A stretch of DNA of 64,000 nt, taken from NCBI GenBank assembly GCA_964438695.1, contig CAYTKP010000001.1, positions 9,598 to 73,597 on the forward strand, read 5' to 3'. Shown piece after piece: positions 27,246 through 35,822 of the stretch. Both the position numbers and the translations under genes were made by a program. The notes below the pieces were generated by a model that saw only the letters and a program-made list of their open reading frames with translations, made no database searches and was not told where the DNA came from. The stretch comes from Phoenicimicrobium sp964438695 (GTDB lineage Bacteria; Atribacterota; Phoenicimicrobiia; Phoenicimicrobiales; Phoenicimicrobiaceae). Within the stretch, counting starts at the first letter, position 1; each line of letters begins with the position of its first letter.

Positions 27246-27300
27246 CTATACGCTAAAATACGAGATACGATTTTACTCTCGATTAATCTAAATTCATAAA
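27246..27300. repeat. Right copy of the 55-bp duplication at the gap
   Basis: Same 55 bases as 27091-27145, starting at the first base after the N run and ending within the 3' end of nnr (stop codon at 27283-27285). Confidence 0.95.
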
Positions 27301-28827
27301 AGCTTGAGGGACTTGTGAAAGAATATCGCTAGCTATCATTCCCCTTTCACCTCTAACCTTGCGGGCTAAATCACCAGCCAAACTATGAATATATACTCCC
27401 GCTATTGCTGCTGAAAAATTATCGGCACCTTGGGCTATTAGGCCGCAAATTATTCCGGTTAAAACATCTCCCGAACCTCCTGTAGCCATTCCTGAATTAT
27501 CGCCAATATTAATATATACCTCGCCTTTATCGTTTGCAATAATCGTTCTTGCTCCCTTTAATACCGTTACTACTTCGAAGTCCTGGGCAATTTCTCTGGC
27601 AATTTCTAACTGATTATCCAAAACATAATTTATATCTTTGTTTATTATGTAGGCCATTTCCCCAGGATGGGGAGTAATAACCACTGGCGATTTGGTCTTT
27701 TTTAATAATGCAAGATCTTCTTTTAATGCATATATAGCGTCAGCATCAACAACTATAGGAAGAGTAGATTTTTCGATAATCTTTCTTGTTAATCTCTGGC
27801 TTTCTAAATTCCTAGAAATTCCCGGTCCTATCCCTATAACTGAGAAATCATTTATAAATTTAAAGATTTCCACCTCTGCTTCTTCACTTAAAGATTGATT
27901 CTTAGTTTCGGCCAAAGGCAAAGTTATTACTTCAGTCAATTTTACTTCCATTATGGAGTTTAAAGTCTTTGGTATCCCTAAATAGACTAAACCCGCTCCA
28001 CTTCTAATGGCAGCTTCACTAGTTAAACACGCTGCACCAGTCATCCCTCTTGAACCAGCAAGTATTAAGACTTTTCCAAATAATCCCTTATGTCCATAAG
28101 GCAAACGAGTAGGTAAAAGCGATCTAACAATTTCATCATCTATCATATTAACCTTTAATTTTTTACTCTTTAAAAGATTTTTGGGAATACCAATATCTTC
28201 AAAAATTACCCTTCCAGTATATTTCGCTCCTGGATAGATTAATAAACCTATCTTTGGCAAACCTAAAGTAATGGTATAGGTAGCTTTGACACAAGGACCT
28301 ACAATTTTCCCCGTATCAGAATTTAGACCAGAAGGAACATCAACTGCAATTACCTCTTTATTAGCATAATTAATTAAATCTATAATCTCTGCCTTTAATC
28401 CAGTTACTTTGCCTTGTAATCCAGTTCCTAATATTGCATCTATAATTAAATCAGCATCTAATATACTCCTTCGCACTTCTTCATTTTTTATAGATTCAAT
28501 TTCTTTTAATTTAATTCCCATCTTATTAATTATTTCTAAGTTTATCTTCGCTTCACCTTTAATCTTATCTGTAGAAGATAAAATAAAAACTTTTACTTTT
28601 ATTCCATAATTATATAGGTGACGCGCAACTACAAATCCGTCTCCTCCATTATTGCCTGAGCCCGAAAAAATAATTACTTTTCTTGATTCTAAATCCGGAT
28701 AAATATTTTTTATATTTTGAAATATACTTAAACCAGCATTCTCCATTAAAATTAAACCAGTTATTCCATACTCATCTATCGTTTTTTTATCTATCTCTTT
28801 CATCTCTAAACTGGTAACTACTTTCAT
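27283..28827 (-). CDS. nnr: Bifunctional NAD(P)H-hydrate epimerase / ADP-dependent dehydratase
   Basis: Repairs damaged NAD(P)H hydrates. 514 residues with two domains: the N-terminal YjeF epimerase (G-S-G-N-N-G-G-D-G-F-V-V-A-R near 56-69) and the C-terminal ribokinase-like dehydratase (G-S-R-G-M-T-G-A-A near 258, N-S-G-M-A-T-G-G-S-G-D-V-L near 447). Neighbours are acpS upstream and alr downstream, a widespread order. An AGGAGG lies before the ATG. Confidence 0.96.
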   Translation of the reverse strand: MKVVTSLEMKEIDKKTIDEYGITGLILMENAGLSIFQNIKNIYPDLESRKVIIFSGSGNNGGDGFVVARHLYNYGIKVKVFILSSTDKIKGEAKINLEIINKMGIKLKEIESIKNEEVRRSILDADLIIDAILGTGLQGKVTGLKAEIIDLINYANKEVIAVDVPSGLNSDTGKIVGPCVKATYTITLGLPKIGLLIYPGAKYTGRVIFEDIGIPKNLLKSKKLKVNMIDDEIVRSLLPTRLPYGHKGLFGKVLILAGSRGMTGAACLTSEAAIRSGAGLVYLGIPKTLNSIMEVKLTEVITLPLAETKNQSLSEEAEVEIFKFINDFSVIGIGPGISRNLESQRLTRKIIEKSTLPIVVDADAIYALKEDLALLKKTKSPVVITPHPGEMAYIINKDINYVLDNQLEIAREIAQDFEVVTVLKGARTIIANDKGEVYINIGDNSGMATGGSGDVLTGIICGLIAQGADNFSAAIAGVYIHSLAGDLARKVRGERGMIASDILSQVPQAFMNLD

Positions 28828-29088
28828 AACTACCTCCTTTAATTAGTCCTTAGTGAATATTTGTTAGTAGTTAGTTTTAATACAAGTTGCGCGATACAAG
28901 ATGCAAATTTACAGTGTACCAGTTGGTCAGTTAATTGCAATTGTTAATTTCAAATACAAGTCCTCAGTTGCAAGATAAGAATTAATTGATATACTTGATC
29001 AACCTGATTTTAATTCTTTAATCGGGTAACTGACAAACTGGCTAATAGTTAATCATCTTCGCGAGATACGGGATACGAATTAGGATTT
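28828..29088. repeat. Word-repeat spacer between acpS and nnr
   Basis: 261 nt holding ttagtccttagtgaatattt (about 28843), aagttgcgcgatacaagatg (about 28883) and gcgagatacgggatacgaat (29059-29078). No gene or clear promoter was seen. Confidence 0.55.
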
Positions 29089-29484
29089 TTACTTCTCAGT
29101 TAAATTCTCGAGAACTACTTGGGCAATAGCATAATCTTTAGCATGAGAAATAGTTATAAAATATTTATGTACTCTCTTTTGTGAAGCAATTATTTTTAAT
29201 TTTCCCCTAGTCTCTATAATAGGCTGACCTAGTTTATCATTTTTTATTTCAATCTCTTTCCAATTAACTCCTCTTAGTCCTAAACCCAAGGCTTTCAAAA
29301 GAGCTTCTTTGGCAGCGAATTTCCCCGCATAAGACTGATATTTATTATTTCTTTTTTCACAATAACTTTTTTCCCAGGAAGTAAATATTTTAAAAGTGAA
29401 ATTATCTCCCCATCTTTTAATTATTTTTTCTATTCGACTTATTTCAACTAAATCTATTCCACATCCTATAATCAATGAAATCAT
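29089..29484 (-). CDS. acpS: Holo-[acyl-carrier-protein] synthase
   Basis: Attaches the 4'-phosphopantetheine arm to acyl carrier protein. 131 residues; G-C-G-I-D-L-V-E-I-S-R near the start and F-A-A-K-E-A-L-L-K-A-L-G near 57-68 hold the metal-binding Asp and Glu. It is upstream of nnr in the familiar acpS-nnr-alr order. Confidence 0.95.
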   Translation of the reverse strand: MISLIIGCGIDLVEISRIEKIIKRWGDNFTFKIFTSWEKSYCEKRNNKYQSYAGKFAAKEALLKALGLGLRGVNWKEIEIKNDKLGQPIIETRGKLKIIASQKRVHKYFITISHAKDYAIAQVVLENLTEK

Positions 29485-29537
29485 TCCTTTTCAACTACTA
29501 TCCCCCACTTTTATGGGAATATCTTTTTATCCTTTAC

Positions 29538-29933
29538 TTAAAATTCTCGATAATAAAAATTCCCCTCTTTTATCTTGCCTTTTAACCATTTCAATAAATA
29601 ATTTTTAACTACCTTTCTGGTAAACGGCATTAAAAAAATAAACCCCACAATATCGGTGATAAAACCGGGAGTGAAAAGTAAAATTCCTCCAACCAGAATA
29701 ATAGCTCCCTGAATTAAGCTATTTCCTGGTAAGATTCCTTCATCTATATCATTTTGGATCTTCTTTAAAATCATAAAACCCTGGCTTTTTACTAAATAAG
29801 CCCCTAATATCCCGGTTAAAATAATTATGCCAATTACAGATAGACTTCCTATCTTCTTTCCTACTTCAATCAAAATGTATAGCTCTATTACTGGGACTAT
29901 TATGAATAAAATTAATAATTTAGTAAAAAACAT
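29538..29933 (-). CDS. fxsA: FxsA-family membrane protein
   Basis: A 131-residue integral membrane protein with about three hydrophobic segments (5-27, 30-50, 75-100). The block L-F-T-P-G-F-I-T-D-I-V-G-F near 87-99 is characteristic of FxsA, which was first noted for suppressing F-plasmid exclusion of phage T7. Its normal cellular job is unclear. Confidence 0.88.
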   Translation of the reverse strand: MFFTKLLILFIIVPVIELYILIEVGKKIGSLSVIGIIILTGILGAYLVKSQGFMILKKIQNDIDEGILPGNSLIQGAIILVGGILLFTPGFITDIVGFIFLMPFTRKVVKNYLLKWLKGKIKEGNFYYREF

Positions 29934-30001
29934 TTTTCCCGTTACCTATTCCCCCATTTTTTACATAACTTGCCTGGCGAAAGTAGAGGACAAGTTTATA
30001 A

Positions 30002-30439
30002 TTAATCACATAAATATTTTTCTACTTCCTTTTGCATTTCTGGGGGAAGAACAATAAATCTTCCCCTTGCCTCGGTTAACAAAGTCCCATCTTCTAAACG
30101 AGCTTGGGCTTGGGCTTCAATCATTCTACCCAAATCTTTTATCATCTGAGCAGTAAAGATAATCTTCTTTCCTGTCGGAGCTTTTTTTCTGTATTTTATA
30201 TTAATTTCTACAGTCAAAGTCATTACCCCTTTAGTTATTATGGCAGTTCTACCCATTATTTCATCTAAAATAGAAAATAATATCCCGCCATGCACAATTC
30301 CCCTAAAACCTTGGTGTTTTGATTCGGGAATAAATTCTGCTTTTACTTCTTTTTGATCTTTGAAAAAAGTAATTTTTAAACCAAAAGGATTTTCTTTCCC
30401 ACATACAAAACATTCTTTATATCCTGGTAAAGCTTCCAA
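30002..30439 (-). CDS. Hotdog-fold thioesterase, PaaI type
   Basis: 145 residues. The hotdog helix with H-G-G-I-L-F-S-I-L-D-E near 50-60 matches PaaI/YdiI-like acyl-CoA thioesterases, and an N-terminal C-F-V-C-G pair (9-13) followed by a G-L-K-I stretch is common in one branch of them. Substrate unknown. Its stop lies 68 nt upstream of the fxsA start on the same strand. Confidence 0.85.
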   Translation of the reverse strand: MEALPGYKECFVCGKENPFGLKITFFKDQKEVKAEFIPESKHQGFRGIVHGGILFSILDEIMGRTAIITKGVMTLTVEINIKYRKKAPTGKKIIFTAQMIKDLGRMIEAQAQARLEDGTLLTEARGRFIVLPPEMQKEVEKYLCD

Positions 30440-30649
30440 AAATCAAAACCTCCCCTTAATTGATCGCTTGGTTATCTGGTTAGTTGGTTACTTAGTTAGC
30501 TAGTTTAACCGCAAAAACAAATAAACAACTGACCAACATTTTTACTTCTATTTTATTCACGAGATACTAGATATGTATTTGGCTTCTTTCTTTTCCTAAC
30601 CAGCCAACTGATTCTATACTTTAAACGCTAAAATGAAATATACTATATA
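30440..30649. repeat. Word-repeat spacer between ltaE and the thioesterase gene
   Basis: Holds TGGTTATCTGGTTAGTTGGT and related gctagttt words near 30470-30510, a cacgagatactagatatg word near 30555 and an aaccagccaactgattc word near 30597. Nothing gene-like. Confidence 0.55.
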
Positions 30650-31711
30650 CTAATTTTTCACTATTTCATTTATTGTCTTTATGGTAGTAAAAATATCTTC
30701 TTGACTAATTCCATAATGAGTAACTAAACGAACTTTGGTAGGTGGCCGAGGTGAACCTAAGATATTATATTTAGCTAATTCTTGTAAAAAATGATAAGTG
30801 TCCATACCTGCTTCTTGAACATCTAGGCATACCATATTTGTCTGCACTGTCCCTAAATCTACTTTTATTCCCTTTATTTCATCTAACCCTTCTCCTAAAA
30901 TACGAGCATTCTCATGGTCTTCTTTTAATCTTTCTATCATCTTTTCTAAAGCAATTATTCCTGCTGCTGCTAAAATGCCTGCTTGTCTCATTCCTCCACC
31001 TAACATCTTCCGATTTTTACGAGCTTTTTTAATAAATTCTCTGGGTCCAGCTAAGATTGACCCTGCTGGCGCACATAATCCTTTAGAAAGACAAAACATT
31101 ACTGAATCAACATCTTTTGTGAGGATAGTTGGATCAAGATTCAATGCTATAGCAGCATTAAATATCCGCGCCCCATCTAAATGAATCGGAATACTTCGCT
31201 GATGACCCAGTTGACAAATTTCTTTAGTTATCTCAGGAGGAATAATTGTTCCTCCAGCACGATTATGAGTATTCTCTAAACAAATTAGTCTGGTCTCAGG
31301 ATAGTGAATATTTTTATCTCTTAGTGCTTTTTTAATATTCAATGGGTCAGGGACACCTTTATTGCCTGCAATCAATCGAGGAATAACTCCTGCGATAGCT
31401 GACATACCTCCTACCTCGTAATAATACATATGACAGTCCGATTCTAAAATTACTTCATCTCCTCTTTGGCAATGAGTCAAAACTGCAATCAGATTGCCCA
31501 TAGTACCACTGGCTACAAACAATGCTGCTTCTTTTCCTACTTTTTTAGCAGCTAATTCTTCTAATCTGTTAATTGTAGGATCTTCTTGATAGACATCATC
31601 CCCAACTTCAGCATTTACTATTGCCTGTCTCATTTCATCAGTAGGCAGGGTAACAGTATCGCTTCTTAAATCAATTTTCTTTGAATCAATTTTTTCTTTA
31701 AAAGTACTAAT
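30650..31711 (-). CDS. ltaE: Low-specificity L-threonine aldolase, probable AUU start
   Basis: PLP enzyme cleaving threonine or allo-threonine to glycine and acetaldehyde. The first ATG (31633) would omit the conserved I-D-L-R-S-D-T-V-T-L-P-T-D-E segment, which is encoded intact in the same frame just upstream. Going back from it, no ATG, GTG or TTG is found before a TGA, but an ATT at 31709-31711 lies nine bases after a perfect TGGAGG ribosome site. I therefore propose AUU initiation and a 353-residue protein. The PLP lysine is in M-F-C-L-S-K-G-L. Its glycine product links to the gcv genes. A mutated start codon is the alternative. Confidence 0.88.
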   Translation of the reverse strand: MSTFKEKIDSKKIDLRSDTVTLPTDEMRQAIVNAEVGDDVYQEDPTINRLEELAAKKVGKEAALFVASGTMGNLIAVLTHCQRGDEVILESDCHMYYYEVGGMSAIAGVIPRLIAGNKGVPDPLNIKKALRDKNIHYPETRLICLENTHNRAGGTIIPPEITKEICQLGHQRSIPIHLDGARIFNAAIALNLDPTILTKDVDSVMFCLSKGLCAPAGSILAGPREFIKKARKNRKMLGGGMRQAGILAAAGIIALEKMIERLKEDHENARILGEGLDEIKGIKVDLGTVQTNMVCLDVQEAGMDTYHFLQELAKYNILGSPRPPTKVRLVTHYGISQEDIFTTIKTINEIVKN

Positions 31712-31836
31712 ATTAATTCACCTCCAAATATTAGTGGTTAACTTATTACAAGTTACTTAGTTAACTCCTTTATAACATTATTACCCTAATAATTTAATTA
31801 ATTAGCAAATTAAATTTATACGATTTACGCTGTTTA

Positions 31837-33168
31837 TTAATAAATCGTCAGATATCTATCTAATTCCCATTGGTGAACTTGAATGCGATAAGCTTCCCAC
31901 TCTTCTTTCTTGGCTTCAATATAATTTTCTAAAATGTGAGGAGTTAAAGCAGACTTCACTACATTGTCTTTTTCTAACTCTATTAAAGCATCATTTAAAG
32001 TAGTGGGCAAAATTTCAATACCTAAAGATTTTCTTTTTTCTTCACTCATAGTATAAATATTTTTATTAATTGGTTCACCAGGATCAATTTGATTTTTTAT
32101 GCCATCTATTCCCGCCTTAAGTATCACTGCAAAAGCTAAATAAGGGTTGCAGGACGGATCAGGGCTTCTCAATTCCGCCCTGGTACCCTCTTTTTTTGCA
32201 ATTGGGACCCTGACTAAAGGGCTACGATTCCTCTCCGACCAAGCAATATAGACTGGTGCTTCATAACCGGGAGTTAATCTCTTATAGGAATTTACTAAAG
32301 GGTTGGTAATAGCAGTAAAACCTTTAGCATGTTTTAATAATCCTCCAATAAAATACAGGGCTTCTTTGCTCAATTGATATTTTTCATTGGGGTTATAAAA
32401 GATATTTTCCCCATCTCTAAATAGTGAAATATGGGTATGCATTCCCGAGCCAGCTATACCAAAAATAGGTTTAGGCATAAAGGTGACATGTAAATTATGT
32501 TTTAAGGCTATAGTTTTACTAGTAAGTTTTAAAGTCATTATCCTATCTGCTGCGGTAAGGACATCAGAATATCTAAAATCGATCTCGTGTTGACCAGGTG
32601 CAACTTCATGATGAGATGCTTCGATTTGAAAACCTAATTTTTCCAAAGCTATAACCATATCTCTTCTTGCCTCTTCTCCCAAATCAACTGGTAAAAGGTC
32701 AAAATATCCACCCTGATCATGAGTCTTAGTAGTGGCTTTACCTTCCTGGTCCTTAAAAAACAGAAAAAATTCTACCTCAGGTCCAAAGTTGGGAGAATAG
32801 CCCATTTCTTCGATTTCTTTCAATACTCTCTTTAAATTATTCCTAGGGCATCCTTCAAATGGCGAACCATCAGCATTATAAATATCACAAGTTATACGGG
32901 CAACATCTTTTCCCTCTTCCCAAGGATTTATTGTAAAGGTTGTATAATCTGGCCTTAGATACATATCAGATTCTTCAATCCTCACAAACCCTTGAATAGA
33001 AGAGCCATCAAACATCATCTCTCCATCGAGAGCCTTTTCAAACTCTCTAATAGGAATTTCTACATTTTTGGGCATACCCAAAATATCAGTAAAACGCAGC
33101 CTGACAAACTTTATCTTTAATTCTTTGGCCCTTTTTAAAATTTTTTCTTTGCTTACTTCCCTCATCAA
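31837..33168 (-). CDS. glnA: Glutamine synthetase, type I
   Basis: Makes glutamine from glutamate, ammonia and ATP. 443 residues; F-D-G-S-S-I-Q-G-F near 53-61, G-P-E-V-E-F-F-L-F near 132, H-E-V-A-P-G-Q-H-E-I near 187 and N-R-S-P-L-V-R near 315. The length and the lack of the 25-residue insert fit the I-alpha type found in Gram-positives and Thermotogae, controlled by feedback rather than adenylylation. Adjacent to glmS, which uses its glutamine. Confidence 0.96.
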   Translation of the reverse strand: MMREVSKEKILKRAKELKIKFVRLRFTDILGMPKNVEIPIREFEKALDGEMMFDGSSIQGFVRIEESDMYLRPDYTTFTINPWEEGKDVARITCDIYNADGSPFEGCPRNNLKRVLKEIEEMGYSPNFGPEVEFFLFFKDQEGKATTKTHDQGGYFDLLPVDLGEEARRDMVIALEKLGFQIEASHHEVAPGQHEIDFRYSDVLTAADRIMTLKLTSKTIALKHNLHVTFMPKPIFGIAGSGMHTHISLFRDGENIFYNPNEKYQLSKEALYFIGGLLKHAKGFTAITNPLVNSYKRLTPGYEAPVYIAWSERNRSPLVRVPIAKKEGTRAELRSPDPSCNPYLAFAVILKAGIDGIKNQIDPGEPINKNIYTMSEEKRKSLGIEILPTTLNDALIELEKDNVVKSALTPHILENYIEAKKEEWEAYRIQVHQWELDRYLTIY

Positions 33169-33264
33169 TAATCTCCTCTCCTTAAAGTTTTTACTAATCT
33201 TATTTTAAATTTATTATACTCTTACTATTTCATTTCACAAAATTTTTTTCTAAGCAATAACCTT

Positions 33265-35094
33265 TCATTCAACAGTAACACTTTTAGCTAAATTTCTTGG
33301 TTTATCAATATCACAACCTAATCGGTCAGCAATATGATATGCAAACAATTGCAAAGGAATAATCGTTAATATAGGATATAATATATCTATAGTTTTAGGA
33401 ATATAGAATACTCGATCTACTATATTTTTAATTTCCTGGTCACCTTCAGTGGCAATAGCTAATACCAAAGCATCTCGGGCTTTAACCTCTTTTATATTGT
33501 TAACTACCTTAGTGTAAACCATATCACGGGGTACTATTACTACAACTGGAAAATCTTTATCCAAGAGAGCTATGGGACCATGCTTCATTTCCCCTGCGGG
33601 ATAACCTTCAGCATGGATATAAGAAATCTCCTTGAGTTTCAAAGCTCCTTCTAAAGCAATAGGATAATTAATTCCTCGCCCTAAGTAAAGAAAATTATGA
33701 AATTTATAAAATTCTTCACTTAATTTGGTAATCTCTGGATCTTTAAATAAAATAACCTCAACCAATTGAGGAATCTTTATTAATTCAGAAAATATTTTCT
33801 TAATCTCTAACGAATTAAGCGTTCCCCTGACTTTAGCAAAATAAAGAGACAACACATAAAGACACATTAATTGCCCAATAAAAGCTTTCGTAGTAGCCAC
33901 ACCTATTTCTGGACCTGCATTAATATACATTACACTATCTGCTTCCCTACTGATAGTGCTTCCTCTTGCATTAGTAAGAGCTAAAACGTGGGAACCAAGT
34001 TCCTTACAAGCCCTTAAAGCAGCAATAGTATCAGCGGTCTCTCCTGATTGAGATATCACCACGGTTAAATCTTTATCGCTCAATAATACTTTTCTATACC
34101 TAAATTCAGAACCATAATCTACTTCTACTGGGATAGCGGTTAACTCCTCAAAGACATATTTACCTACTAAAGCTGTATAATAAGAAGACCCACAAGCTAA
34201 AATAAATATCCTTTTTATTTCTTTTATTTTATCTAAAGTAAGAAATAGATTCTTAAGCTCTGGTTCATTTGTAGATAGATTAATTCTACCCTCTAAATTA
34301 TTGCGAACAACCATAGTTTCTTGAAAAATTTCTTTCAACATAAAATGTTTATAGCCACTCTTTTCTGTCATCTCTTCATCCCACTCAATATTTACTATTT
34401 CCTTTTGCCTAATTTTGCCTTTGAAATCAATAATCTCTACTTTATCTTTAGTTATAGTAGCAATCTCCTTTTCCTCTAAAAAAATGACTCTATTGGTATA
34501 CCCGAGCAAAGCAGGAATATCAGAAGCCAAAAACATCTCTCCTTCACCTACCCCAATAATTAGGGGACTGGAATAACGTGAAGCTATGATTTTTCCGGGC
34601 TCGCGAGACGATATTACTCCAATAGCATAAGATCCTTCTATCTCTTCCAAGGATTCCTTAACTGCGGAAGTTAAATCACTCTTATAATTGCTTTCTATTA
34701 AATGCGGGAGAACCTCGGTATCTGTTTCAGATGTAAATTTATGCCCTTCTGAAATTAATCTCTCTCTTAAAGATGCGTAATTTTCTATAATACCATTATG
34801 TACTACTGCAATCTCTGAGTTACAGCCATTATGTGGATGTGCATTTCTATTGTTGGGCTTCCCGTGGGTAGCCCACCTGGTATGCCCTAATCCTATATTA
34901 CCCCTAGGAACCCCCTTGTCTAACAATTTTTCTAATTTGGCTATCTTTCCTTTACATTTTTTAATACTTATTTTATTATCTTTCAATACTGTAATACCAG
35001 CAGAATCATATCCTCTATATTCTAACTTTTTTAAACCATTTAGTAAGATCGGCACAGCTTCTTTTGGGCCAATATATCCAATTATTCCACACAT
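33265..35094 (-). CDS. glmS: Glutamine-fructose-6-phosphate aminotransferase (isomerising)
   Basis: First enzyme of UDP-N-acetylglucosamine synthesis. 609 residues; catalytic Cys2 in M-C-G-I-I-G-Y, glutamine-site T-R-W-A-T-H-G near 72-78, two SIS sugar-isomerase domains, and the tail D-K-P-R-N-L-A-K-S-V-T-V-E. A glmS ribozyme lies 260-420 nt upstream, so glucosamine-6-phosphate should trigger cleavage of this mRNA. Confidence 0.98.
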   Translation of the reverse strand: MCGIIGYIGPKEAVPILLNGLKKLEYRGYDSAGITVLKDNKISIKKCKGKIAKLEKLLDKGVPRGNIGLGHTRWATHGKPNNRNAHPHNGCNSEIAVVHNGIIENYASLRERLISEGHKFTSETDTEVLPHLIESNYKSDLTSAVKESLEEIEGSYAIGVISSREPGKIIASRYSSPLIIGVGEGEMFLASDIPALLGYTNRVIFLEEKEIATITKDKVEIIDFKGKIRQKEIVNIEWDEEMTEKSGYKHFMLKEIFQETMVVRNNLEGRINLSTNEPELKNLFLTLDKIKEIKRIFILACGSSYYTALVGKYVFEELTAIPVEVDYGSEFRYRKVLLSDKDLTVVISQSGETADTIAALRACKELGSHVLALTNARGSTISREADSVMYINAGPEIGVATTKAFIGQLMCLYVLSLYFAKVRGTLNSLEIKKIFSELIKIPQLVEVILFKDPEITKLSEEFYKFHNFLYLGRGINYPIALEGALKLKEISYIHAEGYPAGEMKHGPIALLDKDFPVVVIVPRDMVYTKVVNNIKEVKARDALVLAIATEGDQEIKNIVDRVFYIPKTIDILYPILTIIPLQLFAYHIADRLGCDIDKPRNLAKSVTVE

Positions 35095-35147
35095 TTTTTA
35101 ATCCTTTCTTTTTCGTAAAAAATCAAAGGCATTTCAAAAAAGCAAAT

Positions 35148-35183
35148 ACCCTATTACCAATCCATCGAGAAAGATAATAGGGT
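35148..35183. terminator. Stem-loop between the glmS ribozyme and the glmS start
   Basis: ACCCTATTA (35148-35156) pairs with TAATAGGGT (35175-35183), a 9-bp stem and 18-nt loop. On the plus strand it runs directly into TTTTT; on the minus (glmS) strand a T6 run follows after six bases. It could be a weak attenuator or protect the processed mRNA. Confidence 0.55.
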
Positions 35184-35351
35184 TTTTCATTGTCTTTACT
35201 TTTGTAAATATACCTTGGATATCTACGAACTATTTAAGTAATTTTATTATAGGCATAGCTAAAACTTAAAGTCTAAAGCGAAAAACTAAAAACTTTTTCT
35301 CTCGTATTGCACATTGCTTGTTACAATAATACTTAAGAATGGATTTGCTCT

Positions 35352-35515
35352 GCCATAAAAACCACTTTGTCCTTGCAATTACTCGCAAGTTTTGTAGGCT
35401 TTCTAAGGATTTGGCTAATCCAGGAGCATCCGCCGAATTTTCGATAAACTCCTCCCTCGTCAACTTACTTTATTTGAAACACTCGCTGTACTAAAATTTA
35501 GTAAGTTCTGGCGCT
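35352..35515 (-). ncRNA. glmS ribozyme (glucosamine-6-phosphate activated)
   Basis: On the minus strand it begins AGCGCCAGAACTTACT, with the cleavage site between A35515 and G35514. Core P1 pairs ACTTACT with AGTAAGT, followed by GTTGACGAGG and, after a GGAGG arm, ATCGAAAATTCGGCGGATGC. A CTTGC/GCAAG hairpin and the GGACAAAG stretch match P4. These blocks line up with the Bacillus ribozyme. Self-cleavage in response to GlcN6P is established for the class. A 65-codon open frame overlapping it is a shadow. Confidence 0.95.
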
Positions 35516-35539
35516 TTTATTCATTTTTCAAAATTTATA

Positions 35540-35822
35540 TTCCTTTTATCACCTCCCTTTATTAGTCGCTAGCACATTATTTTCAGTTACCTGGTTTGCT
35601 AATCTTTCAGTATACCAATCCACCAATTGTTTAATCAGCTAATCTGTTAATCAAGAAAATATAAAAGGCTTGTTATATTTTCTCCAAGAGTGCAGATTTA
35701 AATCGCTACTTTCTAGCCCCTCTAAGTTATTAACTATTATTCTAGATTATGACTACTGTTATCTTAACTAATTAGCCAGGTAACTAACTAGCTAACAAAT
35801 AAATACGAGAAAGGAAATATGA
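35540..35822. repeat. Repeat-rich spacer between glmM and the glmS ribozyme
   Basis: About 280 nt with caccaattgtttaatcagct-like words, gccaggtaactaactagcta words near 35773-35797, and a weak inverted pair around 35665-35690 (aaaatataaa...ttatattttc). Upstream promoter of the ribozyme transcript not resolved. Confidence 0.5.

Noticed and set aside
35266..35463. A 65-codon minus-strand open frame upstream of glmS
   Set aside because: It overlaps the core of the glmS ribozyme and resembles no protein.
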